A stretch of DNA of 64,000 nucleotides from Chondrosia reniformis (Eukaryota > Porifera > Demospongiae > Chondrillida > Chondrillidae), in NCBI GenBank assembly GCA_947172415.1, contig OX359190.1:7502001-7566000 (forward strand). Reading direction: 5' to 3'. This document shows, piece by piece, positions 22,996-34,940 of this stretch (the first letter of the stretch is position 1; each line of letters opens with the position of its first letter). The translations under genes and the position numbers were made by a program. The notes under the pieces are model-generated. The model was not told the DNA's origin. It saw only the letters and a list, made by a program, of their open reading frames with translations, and searched no databases.

Positions 22996-24570
22996 CCTAA
23001 TTATATATGAATATGCGGATATATACCATTTGTATCATGTTATACAATTATGCAATGTAAAGTGTGTAGAGTAACCTTTAAATTCTGTAATTTTGAAAAT
23101 TATTAACTTTACAAGTAACTAGTGCTTCAGTCAATATAAAAGTAAAAAACCCTAACCCTACGGTGCCCCAAAAATGGTTTCTTAACTATTAATACAATAT
23201 TTGTTAAATTCTAAGCAGTGTGTCCATGCAAGCTTTGGTCATAATCATTGATGTATACAGGTGTATATAGATACAATGTGTAAGTGGGATTAATGAAAAA
23301 ATATGAATATTAAATTGAGATAATATTGTTAAATTACGTCAGTATATCCTTTCTAAGTACATTGTTTAAGCACCTATATATATATATATCTGTATAGCTA
23401 GAGCATACAGAGTGCAACTATAATAATGTTATAATATAGACAAGGTCCAGTCTTGGTTAAATTTCATAGTTATGGGGTCTTTTCCAATTCAATTACTGTG
23501 TCTCGATTACAAAGAAAAGAATTTAGAGCAAGACCAAAAATAATGATGATACAGTTAAGCCTCAATCAGTATATCTCATAATAATATGTTTTGTACACAT
23601 TAGGTAAGTCATTACATTATGGATTCATTGGGCTCCTGATAGGCCAGGGACATGAGTGGGCAGGGATAATATCCAGAGTTCAATGATCGATAACAATACA
23701 TTATGTTGCTAGGAGATTGGTAAATGATATTTTATAGGGGTTGTGGTATATGTAGACTAAGGTATACCTCAAGCATTGAAAGGGATATATGGTTATTATA
23801 ATGAACTTTGCTATAGGAATCTGTATCTTAAATTTTAATACTCTACAGTGTACTAAATACAGTTCAACACATATACTAAGGTTTCATAGGTATCCAAGTA
23901 AAACTGCTTTGAAGCTAACTTTCTATCTATGATCATGAGTTACAATGTATGCTGGATATGTATATACAATATTTACAATACATAAGCGACAGGTACTTAC
24001 CTTGATTCATGTGACCTTAATCCCTATATACATACGTATGTACATACTTATAATTATCGAATGTACATATACGTATACTTCTCCATTTATCCTCAGCAAG
24101 ACATCTTTATGAGAATATATATGCATACATGACTATAGATCATTTGTGCAAAGCTAGTAATATATTTTATGGATATACATATGTTGACTACGTATATAGC
24201 ATACAAGTGGAGGTATAAATCAATATACATAGTATTTGTGTTATATACATACATACATGCACATACTGATGGGTGCAATCTTCTCCCATGGCTTGGCAGT
24301 ATCTAGAAGGGTTAGTAGTTGAAAGACCTTTAAAAGCTATATATAGAATTATTTAAACACATATATATATATGTATATATTTATTGGGGATATCTAACTA
24401 CGTACTGCAGTAGTTAACTGCCTCAACAGAAGTAACAGAAACATTTAATTACGTAGCTATTTCCTGTAATGAATAAAAATATTGCTAGGCAACCAATTGT
24501 GTATATCAGAAAAGTTATTCTAGCACATACGTAGCTTCCCCCTTTGCATACTAACATTGCTGCATGGTAG
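22996..24570. other. Intergenic, no gene seen
   Basis: AT-rich DNA between RSU1 and the sushi-like gene, with short TATATA runs and scattered TACGTA motifs. Open frames are short and show no splice-linked continuation. Confidence 0.6.
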
Positions 24571-24574
24571 CAGG

Positions 24575-24583
24575 TATAAAAGG
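24575..24583 (+). promoter_or_regulatory. TATA box of the sushi-like gene
   Basis: TATAAAAGG in a GC-containing context. Transcription would start near 24605. A plausible leader exon ends at the donor GTGAGT (24741) and joins the acceptor CATTACAG (ending 25068), 29 bp before the start codon. Confidence 0.55.
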
Positions 24584-25097
24584 CCTGCAAGTGGCAGTCC
24601 CATGCAGGCATCTTCAGAGGAACAACCTAAAGATATCCCTTTAGACTATCCCGTAACTTGAGGGAAGTTATAGAAAATTATTCCTTCTCTGGTACAGAAA
24701 GAGAAAATTATTATCAACAAATCCACTTTGGAATAAATAAGTGAGTTGTCATTGAGTCCTTTGGTTAATGATAGAATGAGTTCAGCCCGTATACACCATG
24801 CAGTTGGAAAGTTTGATTTTTGTATATGAAGAATATACAACTGCTAAATATATATGTACATATAATTAACCTTAAATTAATTTTAAAAACAATATATAGA
24901 AATGAAAACCTCGGCCTTGTCTGTACGTGTAAGTACGTACATTTTCCAGAAGTGTTGGTTAAAGCGATTCTCATGCAAATATTAAAGTTTATGATTCATA
25001 GTATAATATGTTTAGAGGTATATTCCAACTTCCTTAAAGTCTGATCTGTATTATGTATTTCATTACAGGTGAATATTCAATAGTAATCTTGCAAATC

Positions 25098-27216
25098 ATG
25101 ACAAAGTTCTTGTTGAACCAAGCAATCTTTGCTGCTCTGGCAATCTTTCTAAAATATGCTAGCGCTGAGTGTGATGACATTGCACCACCTTGCCCTACTG
25201 ACAGTTTATTACTGCTTCAGCACCTCAGTTGTGTTGAAATAGGCAATGTCACACTTGCCACAGCTGCTTACAGATGTGACACCTTTTGTCACAAATTTGT
25301 GGGAAAATCACTATACCATTATTCTGATGGAAATTGGACAGACTTGGAAGAGTGCCCCCGTTGTGAAAGTAAGTTGTATAATCTCATTCTTCTTTGTGTT
25401 GATATATATATATATATGTATCCCTATATACATCCAAATTATTATAGGATTCAACTTTACATGTGGTCCACCAGTGAAAACTATTGGAGCAAGCAGCACT
25501 GTCCGCCTTTTGGAGGACCCGCCTCGCTGTGGAACTAGAGCTATTCATACATGTCCACCAGGATTCAAGGCACCAGAACCAGATGAATGTGTTCGTGACT
25601 GGAGAGTACCTGGAATTTCCAAAGGTAAGGAAAATAGTATATAGTACATATATTAGGGTATTTTGTAATGTATATAGATTGCATATATGTATATATACTA
25701 AGGTATGTATATGCAGGTACGTACGGATACAATTACGTATATGATATTAAGTATAAGTACTACATGCCATATGTCTATATACGTATATACAAACGTGGTA
25801 TAATTTTTACGTGATCCCTATTTGTATGCATAATAGAGACTTATATGCTTCAAAATGCTTAAGCGGCTATGTACTTAACTTCTTTCACAAACTATAATAT
25901 GGCCAAATTAATAACTCGGCCCATACAGTGGAATTACAACTTGCTAAAAGAAGTACATAAAAGGACCCTATAAAGAATTGCTTGGTATAGTACATACCAG
26001 TGGAGGTCTGACCTTATATTGAACTGATATTGGTGCACTTATATTTAACCAAACACAGAAATAATAAATTGTGTTTCAATTGTCTGTCTCTATGTAAATG
26101 CACATGTACTATAGGGGAACTAAACCATACATACATACATACATGTACTGTAGTCTTTATGACTGCTGTTCAGTTATGAAGCCTAGCTGTACATGTAAGC
26201 TGCTGCAATGATATCTAAAATTATAGGCAGTTATTTGGGCTAGTGTGTCAATGATTAGAAGAATTTATAAACATAAAATAAATTTGGTTGCACTGCTTTT
26301 TAGGTGCATGGTTGAGTGAAGCAAGTGGAAGTGGACTAGTTTGTTTTCCAGAGATGGCTGAATGTAGTTTAGAGAATATGACTATTGTCTGTGGAGACAC
26401 AGAGCAACCAGTTGGACAAGTAGCTATGCCTGGTGAAACAATAACTTGGAGGCCACATGATGGATGTACTCTATTGGGAGAAAGTCAATCTACCTGTCAG
26501 CCGGATGGAACATGGAGTCATCCTCCGCCATGTTGTAAGTAAATAGGCTGTTGATTCATTTACTTTATATATAATTACATTTATTTCATTGTCTAACAGA
26601 TAAATAAACGTGTACATACACTTAGATTTATTCTATAACTTTGCCAATATATACGCTGCATATATATTCTATGTAATACATTTTTACATATATGTATGTA
26701 TGTATACACATATAAAGTGTCTCTGAGTGTATATTTAGTTACCCCATTCCATAGGTCATTGTGGTGGAACGCCTGATGGTTTCAATGTAACCAGTAAGCA
26801 GGTCTCTGATGGCTATAAAATTCAAGTTAACTACACTTCAGAAAATGACACTTTCACTATGCCGGTAATAGACACCTTCTACGAAGATCAGAGAGGCTTT
26901 TATTGCAAAGCTGGTGTACTGCAGAATACTAGCTTGTCCTATCTGCAATTGAAGGTCTATTTTTTTGAATGTAAGTAATTGGTCAAGTATGCTATTTGTC
27001 TGGAATAATATTCACATATATATACATTACAATGTAGGGGACACTATTTGTGAAGAATATTTTAAAGGACTTCCAAAGCGTGCACAGATCTCTAGTTTTA
27101 CATTTTACAAGGTTGGCAGACGTAAAATTTATCATTTAACATTTAAGAAAAAGGATGTCACAAAAAGTGCTACCTGTGAAGTAAGGACCAAAATGTATCC
27201 AATTCCAATTTGTTGA
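25098..27216 (+). CDS. Secreted cysteine-rich protein with sushi (CCP)-like modules
   Basis: Five exons, 357 codons plus stop: 25098-25368, 25448-25624, 26304-26534, 26755-26970, 27038-27216, all introns in phase 1, as is usual for shuffled extracellular modules. The start is followed by a signal peptide (NQAIFAALAIFLKYASA). Exon 1 ends like a sushi module (YRCDTFC, DGNW, CPRC). Exon 3 is the clearest one: C-FPEMAEC, MTIVCG, GDTITWRP-like, GC-LLG, STCQPDGTWS-PPPC. Exon 4 carries GGTPDG and GFYCKAG with NVT, NYT, NDT and NTS glycosylation sites. No transmembrane segment or GPI signal is visible, so it is probably secreted. Partner and function are unknown; sushi proteins commonly mediate recognition or adhesion. 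Confidence 0.85.
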
Positions 27217-27883
27217 ACTCAAGAAATGAACTGTACTCCTTAGGATCCTTTATTAAACAATAAATACCAATCTTTAATGATCTACATATACAATCTTCAT
27301 TTCTTGTAACACATATATGGATACTTATATTATCATAATTAAATTACTGGAAACATCTCTTTAAGAATCAAAGATGAGTAGATAAATTCAAAGACTCTAT
27401 AACAATATGCAATGTTATCAATTACATATAAAGAACATTTGATAGTGCAAAAAGATGTATGAGTATACAGTTTATACTAGTGCTGCTATCATAATGGCTT
27501 ACCTCTTTAGCATGTGTGCAGTATATAAACATTCATAGTAAAGCATTTATAGTTGTAGTAAGGAGTGGGCAGTATTTCAGTGTACAGTTAGTTAGTTAGT
27601 TTCAGTATTTATACAATTGATACCAGTATGATGAATCGATATATGATGCAAACCCGCAGATGTTATGGCTATATAGCAATAAGATTGTTTCTCCTATGTA
27701 CGTCGTATGTGTGTGTTGTCGACCTTTATTGTGCTCATTTTCAAAGTGTTACAAGTCGTCACTGGAATGTATTTGAGTTATGACTTACTGCCACCTGGAA
27801 GAGTAGTTTTCGTTCTGTTCCGTTCCGCTCCGTTCCGTGAAATAGGCCCGTTTTTCATCGTTTTATTATATACGAAGGGAACC
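27217..27883. other. Intergenic, MRTO4 upstream region
   Basis: No ORF of note. The stretch TTCCGTTCCGCTCCGTTCCG just upstream of 27840 may belong to the MRTO4 promoter or leader. Confidence 0.5.
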
Positions 27884-30398
27884 ATGCCTAAATCAAGAAA
27901 AAACCGTGTTGGTAAGGAAATGAGCCAAACTTATATTTTTATCGGGTAAACCAATTTCTGTACACTTTCGTAGTAACGTTATCACGGGCAAGACCGAAGA
28001 AAGGTTTAAAGCAAAAGTCCCAATTGATACAGGAGGTATTTCTATCGTATTGCTGAGATGTTACACATTGTATGCTGCAAAATTGATATTCTTAATAATG
28101 TGACCTTTCTTCGTGATACACATAATATATGTTTCTATTGTATTCTGTCAAAGATTCGGAACTGTGCAACATCATATCCTTCCGTTTTTGTATTCTCTGT
28201 TGAGAATATGAGAAATTCCAATTTAAAAGAGGTTCGCCAGCACTGGAAGAAGAGTAGGTAGGTCATTGACATGATTGTTGCTGCTAAGCTGTACAGCAAG
28301 GCAAGCCAGGAGAGGATCTAGGGTAGTGGCAGAGACCACAACTTTTCTATCTTCCCACTTATATAGTTGTCATTACTCTAGCATGTAGTGGCTTAGTTAT
28401 AATGGCAGCTAGGTGAACACCCTGTTTTTGACTTCAGGTCATTGGGACATTATCTGTTTGATAATTGATAATTGCAGTTCTTATGTCAGTACTTGTACAT
28501 ACATTTATACATATACATCTTGTATGAATGTTGGTCAGTCAGGACTGCGTAGAGGGAGGCGGGCAGGGGGGATTGATTCCCCCTCCCCCCTTAGACTTTT
28601 GGAAAATGATATACAGCTTAACATTATATACCATTGCCCCCCCCCTCCCTCCCCTAAATTTTGAAATTTTCCATTTTGCCTATTTTGCAGTATTTCTGTC
28701 TGTTAGGTTTTTCTTTGGGAAATCCAAAGTGATGCAGTTAGCACTGGGGCGTACTGATAGTGATGAGTTTATGGATGGCTTGCATCTAATCAGTAAGGTT
28801 GGTGTGACCTCTTTAGGGCTCATCAGCAATGTAGGTATGCTAATACCGATATTTGTGGTTTAGAAATTAGTTGGAAACACAGGACTGTTATTCACCGACA
28901 CACCTCAGGAAGAGGTTTTGAGGTAAGCATATACAAGTATGTATGTAATATATACATGTGTATATATGTAAATGTATATGAGTGACACCAGTTGAAAAAA
29001 TGGCCAAACCTGTCAGGGTTTCTTTCAGGGGGAGGAGGGCAACTTGAAAATAACAAATGTTATATGCTATATATGTGCTAGAATGAACATTGGTGCACTA
29101 AATAGGTTTGCCCCCCTTCATTTCTATTATCATCATTTTGCCACCTCCCCTTGCTAAATTACTCTGAAAGAAACACTGCCTGTTTATGGAGAATCAGCGT
29201 CCCTATTTGTTTTCACTTTTAGCCTATTTTTAGTCTTCATGTTCATAACCCTGTTAATATCTGTCACCAAAATGGCTGATGATTGGGCACTTTTTGTTTC
29301 TAAACTTTAAATTACAAATCTGCTTGAAATTGATGGCAGTCAAATGATAGGCTAGAATCCTTTTGGATGAAGTGTTATGCGATTAGGTATCTTCCTGACC
29401 AATTCAAATAGATCAAAAAGCTGTATTTAACTAACTAACTATCATTTTTACAGATGGTTTGAATCATATTCAGTTCCAGAATATGCAAGATCTGGAAATA
29501 GAGCTTCTAAGACTGTAACTGTTGTAGCTGGTAAGACTCATGCTTAATATGTTTATTTGCATACTACATATGTACAAACCTTTTGTAACATTCTGTTAGT
29601 TAAAATGATATCATCTGTTGATGTTTTTTAAGTAAGAAGTTTGATTTCAGTTACCAATGCTGTTCACCAGTATGGAAAACCAATTCAAAAGTCTGTTTAC
29701 ATAATATGGTAGACCATGTCATCTGTTTCTTTTACAAGGTCCCCTTGAGCAGTTTGTTCATAGCATGGAACCAGGTCTGCGGCAGTTGGGAGTCCCAATC
29801 AAGCTAGTAAAAGGTGTGATACTGCTTCAGTTTTTTGTACAACATTTCAAACGTTTCATGTCAGCTAATGACCACTCCCTTAGGAATGGACCATCTTTAG
29901 TTTTTGGAGTTTCTGGAGATGCAGTTTGTCTCTTGAGAATCATATGTTTCAACACCGGGGTCTTCTTCAACAACTGACACTGCAGGTTGAAATGTCAGAT
30001 TCTCAAGAAACACTGCATCTCTAGACACTCGAAAGACTAAAGATGAACCATCTCAAAGATAAGTTTGCCACAGTTAGAAGAAATCCATATCATCTAATTG
30101 ATCACTCTGTCCCTCTATACTTTGCTTGCATAGGCAAATTACATTTAACACAAGACTACACAATTTGTAAAGAGGGTGACATCCTTTCTCCTGAGCAATG
30201 CAGAGTTTTGGTGAGGCTGTCTTGTCATGACATTTGGACCTCATTTTACACTATCACTTTTAAAGAGGCAGTTTTACATACGTATATATTGCATCTAAAT
30301 TTTCCCTTTAGAAGTTGTTTTCTTATCAACTTGTTGATTTCCAAGTTGTGTTGGTGGCTTGTTGGAATAAGGAGAAAGGTTTTGAAGAGTTAAACTGA
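27884..30398 (+). CDS. MRTO4: mRNA turnover protein 4 homologue, ribosome assembly factor
   Basis: Nuclear paralogue of ribosomal P0 that occupies the stalk site of pre-60S particles. Nine exons, 219 codons plus stop: 27884-27911, 27974-28035, 28154-28257, 28707-28797, 28864-28922, 29454-29530, 29739-29813, 30134-30210, 30312-30398; all phases match. Family landmarks: MPKSRKNR start, [74 protein letters not shown], then KLFSYQL. The acidic tail of the vertebrate protein is missing: this one ends shortly after the conserved domain (FEELN). The reading frame also continues past 30210 without splicing, but only the spliced product matches the family. Confidence 0.95.
29011..29180. repeat. Foldback repeat in MRTO4 intron 5
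   Basis: CAGGGTTTCTTTCAGGGGG at the left pairs with the inverse of CTCTGAAAGAAACACTGCC at the right, with GGAGGAGGG / CCACCTCCCC also inverted. Confidence 0.65.
29890..30092. repeat. Foldback repeat family F1, copy 2
   Basis: Inverted arms CCATCTTTAGT / ACTAAAGATGAACCATCT and internal inverted GAGATGCAGTTTGTCTCTTG / CAAGAAACACTGCATCTC. It contains CCGGGGTCTTCTTCAACA, the family core in reverse, and ends AAGTTTGCCACAGTTAGAAG. MRTO4 intron 7. Confidence 0.8.
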
Positions 30399-30493
30399 TA
30401 ATGACTCACTAGGGTAGCTTATTGTAATACATGTCACTTTTGAGGATTTTTTTATCATATTGTTTGATTATGAAGAGTTTAGCTAGTCCGAAT

Positions 30494-31196
30494 CAGAGAG
30501 TACCGTAGTAGGAATGGCCGAAAAAAATATGGCCGCCCTATCCAATGTATTAGCAAGCAACACCTCATAAATCACCAACGAAGCGATTTTCGATTATATT
30601 CAGTATGCAGAACTTATATAATTAAGCAAGCTATGAGAGCAGCATTCAATAAGGAATTATCTTCAGAGAAAATTAGCTATATATACTCTACCAGCCTTTC
30701 TACAGTTCCATCTGATAAGGCACACACATGAATATGATACCACATACCACCACATGCCACCACGTACATTCAAATCAACACCACAAACATGTACAATTGT
30801 CTTATTCTCGAGCCACTTGGAATTCGAATGGTAGTTTTGCTCTCACCATTTTACATGCATGATCCTGCTTAATATATATAAATTCAAAATAAAATATCAT
30901 ATGGACCCACACACATATTCATGTAGGGAGTGTTCTACACGAGCTATATTTGTCAATGAAGGCCCCTTTGGGTTGAAATATATAATTCTTTTCCAAAGAA
31001 TTCATTGTTACTGAAGCTTGCTTATATTCCCAACAACTATATACTTCATATCTTTTGATAAATGATGGTAGGTAGTCAATACAAATCACATTCAATTTGT
31101 TATATATATTATTATTAATTGTTGGTTTACATTGAATAGGGTGCACCATGTATTATTGTTTTTTGGCCATCCCTACTATATGGAGGGTACTACTGT
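30494..31196. mobile_element. ~700-bp TIR element, family A
   Basis: Left end AGAGAGTACCGTAGTA-GGAATGGCCG and A-rich GGCCGCCCTAT; right end is the inverse, GGCCATCCCTACTATATGGA-GGGTACTACTG. The same termini bound the composite element at 32784-38467. There is no transposase. The ORF 30919-31149 (minus) looks like chance. It fills most of the gap between MRTO4 and the C-x6-C gene. Confidence 0.8.
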
Positions 31197-31439
31197 ATGT
31201 ATATCAATGTGGTGGTAATAAATGAATGATAAAGCCACTTTGAATTGAATTCTATATAACCAACTGAAATTTCTAAAACATTGAATTATTTTGAATTCTT
31301 ACAGAGCTGCATAACAAATGTACTACATAGCTATAGACTATATGTTATCCTAAAGAATAGTTGACCTGCTTATTCTTGCTGTACTAATGCTTAATCTGTG
31401 TTCCTACTATAGTGCAGCATCTGTCTTATTAAGAACTCT

Positions 31440-32045
31440 TTATCTTGCTGACTCTAGTTCACATTCTACATAGTTAGTTTCGCATGCAGTTACAGCAATT
31501 TCGTTGTCATCAGATATTTTAAGACATTCTTCCAACTCTTCATCACAATCTCTAGGTTCTTCAGGGACTCGCTCCCTAAATGACTCACATAGTGCTTTTC
31601 CCTCTTCCAGGTAGCTTGGCCAGGTTACAATGTGTCTGTTGATAATACATAAAAAAGCCCCATATTGACATTCAGTAATGTCATCAAGAGGAATTTCTTC
31701 CTCCTCTCCTTCATTTTCATGTGCACATTCTGCAAAATCTTCAATACAGCTATGATCCCTTTTAAGTTCTGAGTGTCTCTTTTTGGCTCCCCCACAAAAT
31801 GCTGGCAAGCTACAAAACCTTTCAAAGTACTTGTGCATTTCATCTTGGGTGAAATATGCTAACATACATTCAAATCCTTCCTTTTCACATTCTTCAAGAG
31901 GTTGACTTTCCTCACATTCTTCCATCTGTTTAAAGCAATCGGTGCCTCTCTTCACAGTTACCTTTGCATAGTGATCAGTTGCTGGAGCCCCATTAGTGAT
32001 GACATTTGCTCTCAGTAGAGTAAGGAACAGGATCATTCCCTTCAT
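31440..32045 (-). CDS. Secreted acidic protein with six C-x6-C motifs, family not recognised
   Basis: Single-exon ORF of 201 codons from the methionine at 32045; the frame extends 20 codons upstream, but a TATA box at 32131-32139 places transcription start near the upstream ATG, and the chosen start is followed by a clear signal peptide (MKGMILFLTLLRANVI...). The mature part is rich in Glu/Asp and contains CFKQMEEC, CEKEGFEC, CIEDFAEC, CQYGAFLC, CDEELEEC and CETNYVEC: six C-x6-C motifs grouped as three pairs, each pair separated by an acidic linker. This suggests three disulphide-stapled helical hairpins. A CSLPAFC segment follows the first pair. There is no membrane anchor. Function is unknown. 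Confidence 0.85.
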   Translation of the reverse strand: MKGMILFLTLLRANVITNGAPATDHYAKVTVKRGTDCFKQMEECEESQPLEECEKEGFECMLAYFTQDEMHKYFERFCSLPAFCGGAKKRHSELKRDHSCIEDFAECAHENEGEEEEIPLDDITECQYGAFLCIINRHIVTWPSYLEEGKALCESFRERVPEEPRDCDEELEECLKISDDNEIAVTACETNYVECELESAR

Positions 32046-32130
32046 TTTTGTGACTGTTACGAAGATAATATACCTATTGATTTTCACTGCAGTATAAAAT
32101 GCCAAGTTTTAAATCTATACCAAGTTAAAC

Positions 32131-32139
32131 TCTTTTATA
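32131..32139 (-). promoter_or_regulatory. TATA box of the C-x6-C gene
   Basis: TATAAAAGA on the minus strand, 86 bp upstream of the chosen start codon. Confidence 0.55.
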
Positions 32140-32328
32140 GGAGAATCTATAGCTATATATTAACTGTTTTTATATTGTATATATTTAGCTAGTATATATT
32201 TATTTAACCGGGCATCCTTATTAGGTACAAAGTAGAGGTAAGCTCTTGCTAGTGTTAATACGGAAATTTACTAGGAAAGCGTGGGTAAATGAGGGGAGGA
32301 GTTAAGGCTTCATGGAGGATATACTATA

Positions 32329-32679
32329 CAGGGGCGTAGGAAGTAGTTTAATAATGGGGGGGCTGTAATAATGTGAGTAAGGTTTGCGAGCGGAGCGAGC
32401 GAAATTTTTTTGACGTATTGCGCAACTCCTTCCACTTGCGCAATACAAAATGGCGGCAGGAGACTGGACAGTGCAGGGAAATGAATGGGCTACTGCTAGC
32501 CGTACGCGAGACTAATCACTGCGAGGCTTTAGCAACTTCAGACATCAGTCCAGTACAACAGACTGGCTACTATATTGGGCAAGTTGTGGTATTCATACCT
32601 TCATTGTATGAACTTCACAACTTGGCAGTGTTGCCCTATTTTTAGGAGGGGCCCAGCCCCCCTGCTTCCTACGCCAGTG
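32329..32679. mobile_element. ~350-bp TIR element (GGCGTAGGAAG type)
   Basis: CAGGGGCGTAGGAAGTAG at the left and the inverse of CTGCTTCCTACGCCAGTG at the right, flanked by TA-rich sequence. Next to the ends are G-rich/C-rich inverted tracts, and inside is GCGAGCGGAGCGAGCGAAAT. An internal 90-codon frame is not credited as a gene. Confidence 0.8.
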
Positions 32680-32859
32680 CTATATATAGTGTAAGTTACA
32701 AAATACCATAGTAATCAGTACCTAATTGATAATATGTATAATTCATATGATTGGACCTCATTCATTAGTACTATTATATATATCAGAGAGTACGGCAGTA
32801 CTCTCTAAGTAAGGATGGCCGAAAAAAAAACATGGCCGCCCTATTCAATGTATTATCAA

Positions 32860-33233
32860 AAGTTAAATAAAAACATTCAAAAATGAAGTTAAAAGTAGGG
32901 ATGGCACTATAACAGTGATTGGCACATCTAGAAAAAGTAACAAAACAAGAAAGTGATCATCTGGTAAGGCTAACATTGCAGAAGTGGCATACTGAAACTT
33001 AACTATACACATCACTTCTATGTTTGGGCGCATCATGGATATACTAGAAGTAGGGATCGATGCGCCCAAACATAGAAGTGATGTGTATAGTTAAGTTTCA
33101 GTATGCCACTTCTGCAATGTTAGCCTTACCAGATGATCACTTTCTTGTTTCGTTACTTTTTCTAGATGTGCCAATCACTGTTATAGTGCCATCCCTACTT
33201 TTAACTTCATTTTTGAATGTTTTTATTTAACTT
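32860..33233. repeat. Palindrome P1, 374 bp
   Basis: Arms of about 172 bp, almost perfect, around a loop of about 25 bp (ATGGATATACTAGAAGTAGG). Ends AAGTTAAATAAAAACATTC / inverse. A second copy with a shortened right arm is at 39859-40137, and a decayed end at 63717-63770. Confidence 0.97.
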
Positions 33234-33239
33234 GTATTG

Positions 33240-33935
33240 CCCCTTTTTTCTTGTTAATATTTGTTTTGAAAGTTTTCTTGGCGAAAACTCGAAATAAAGT
33301 AGCAGAATAGACGATATAATAGAGAGTTCTAAATTAAAAAATGGCGTCCGAAAAGATCCCAAATTTGATAAGATGTTTTCTACCGTTCTTTAACATTCAG
33401 TTTAGGATATTAAAGGGTCCATAATCGTTAAGAATACGACTGTATATAGGCCCTGCAAAGCGACTAAGAAATTCGATCGCGGGTAACGGCAGTACCACAA
33501 ATATTACTCATTCGGGTTACTTATTTTATATAGAGAGAATTTGAAACTTAATTAAAAAATGGCGTTCAAAGAGGCCCTAAATTTGGCACTTTCAAAAGTA
33601 ACACGCTTCGGTTGGAGCGCGTTGAAATCTAGGGTAGCCTATTCCCTAGTTCGGAAACATTCATGACGATTTAGTATTTGTATGTACCTGCGTAAGTTCG
33701 CATGTTAGCGCTAGCTCATTTGAAAAAAGAAGAAGAAGAAGAAGAAGAAGAAGAAGAAGAAGAAGAAGAAAAAATGAGGAATTGCAGAATTTGGCCTATT
33801 TCGGTTTAACCACTTTGCGAAGGTTGTAGAGCATCGTAACATGTTTTGGCGTTTAGAAAAGCATGCAAAAACGACTGCAAACACACGAATGCAACCGAAA
33901 ATCTGAACGTTGTTGATTTATGAGGTGTTAATTTG
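33240..33935. repeat. Segment B with GAA microsatellite
   Basis: The part 33490-33930 has an inverted copy at 38470-38868 at roughly 85-90% identity by eye. The left copy carries an expanded (AAG)n tract at 33728-33771 that is a single short GAAGAAT in the right copy. It contains several ATGGCG stretches but no sustained ORF. Confidence 0.85.
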
Positions 33936-34006
33936 GGGCGAGCCTGAGCGAGCCCCACACTTACGTGAAGTACGCTTCCGCTGTCTGTATGTGTATATAT
34001 ATATAT

Positions 34007-34905
34007 AGTACTACACAGTGCAAGTTACAAATTTATACACGGATGCAAGTGACTCCCAAGATAATCACACTGAGGTATATAATATAATACGGATGCAAAT
34101 GACTCCCAAAATAATCACAATCAGGTATATTAAACGCTACAAGACTTTAGCCACACTGAAATTCTCAACTGCTGCATACAGAGTAGTAGTCTCTACAGAT
34201 CATATAAGGTTAAATACATGGCCTTCCAATTACCTTTTCACACCTAAGTATAGACTGAAGATGATGCATCTGGATGCCATTATCAGCAAAAATTCCAGTC
34301 TCATGCAGGGGATCTCAGCCAATAATCACCGCAGATTTGACTTGCCTTGAGTGTCAGCTAGGAGTACCATTGGTTGCTTGCATGCATTCACATAAACAAA
34401 GGGTTAGAGACGATTTGGTAACTTGCACACAGGGACATAAAGGCTGGGGCCTTTAATTTATTTCATGAACAATGTCCCTTGTGTGCAAGTTACCAAATCG
34501 TCTCTAACCCTGTTGTTTATGTGAATGCATGCAAGCAACCAATGGTACTCCTAGCTGACACTCAAGGCAAGTCAAATCTGCGGTGATTATTGGCTGAGAT
34601 CCCCTGCATGAGACTGGAATTTTTGCTGATAATGGCATCCAGATGCATCATCTTCAGTCTATACTTAGGTGTGAAAAGGTAATTGGAAGGCCATGTATTT
34701 AACCTTATATGATCTGTAGAGACTACTACTCTGTATGCAGCAGTTGAGAATTTCAGTGTGGCTAAAGTCTTGTAGCGTTTAATATACCTGATTGTGATTA
34801 TTTTGGGAGTCATTTGCATCCGTATTATATTATATACCTCAGTGTGATTATCTTGGGAGTCACTTGCATCCGTGTATAAATTTGTAACTTGCACTGTGTA
34901 GTACT
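34007..34905. repeat. Palindrome P2, ~900 bp
   Basis: Nearly perfect inverted arms of about 430 bp centred at about 34456; ends AGTACTACACAGTGCAAGTT / inverse. The same ~110-codon frame appears in both arms because of the symmetry and is not evidence of coding. The arms are homologous at lower identity to the inner part of P3. Confidence 0.97.
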
Positions 34906-34940
34906 TGATTGTATTTTTAAACAATATTATATATATATAT

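Noticed and set aside
28800-28840. CTGATGAG on the minus strand as another hammerhead
   Set aside because: No GAAA and no stem I partner follow.
30134-30393. Unspliced continuation of MRTO4 exon 8
   Set aside because: The spliced product matches the family (KLFSYQL), the read-through does not.
34018-34924. Two matching ~110-codon ORFs in opposite arms of P2, and similar pairs in P3
   Set aside because: The match is forced by palindromic symmetry; no domain, no conserved start.
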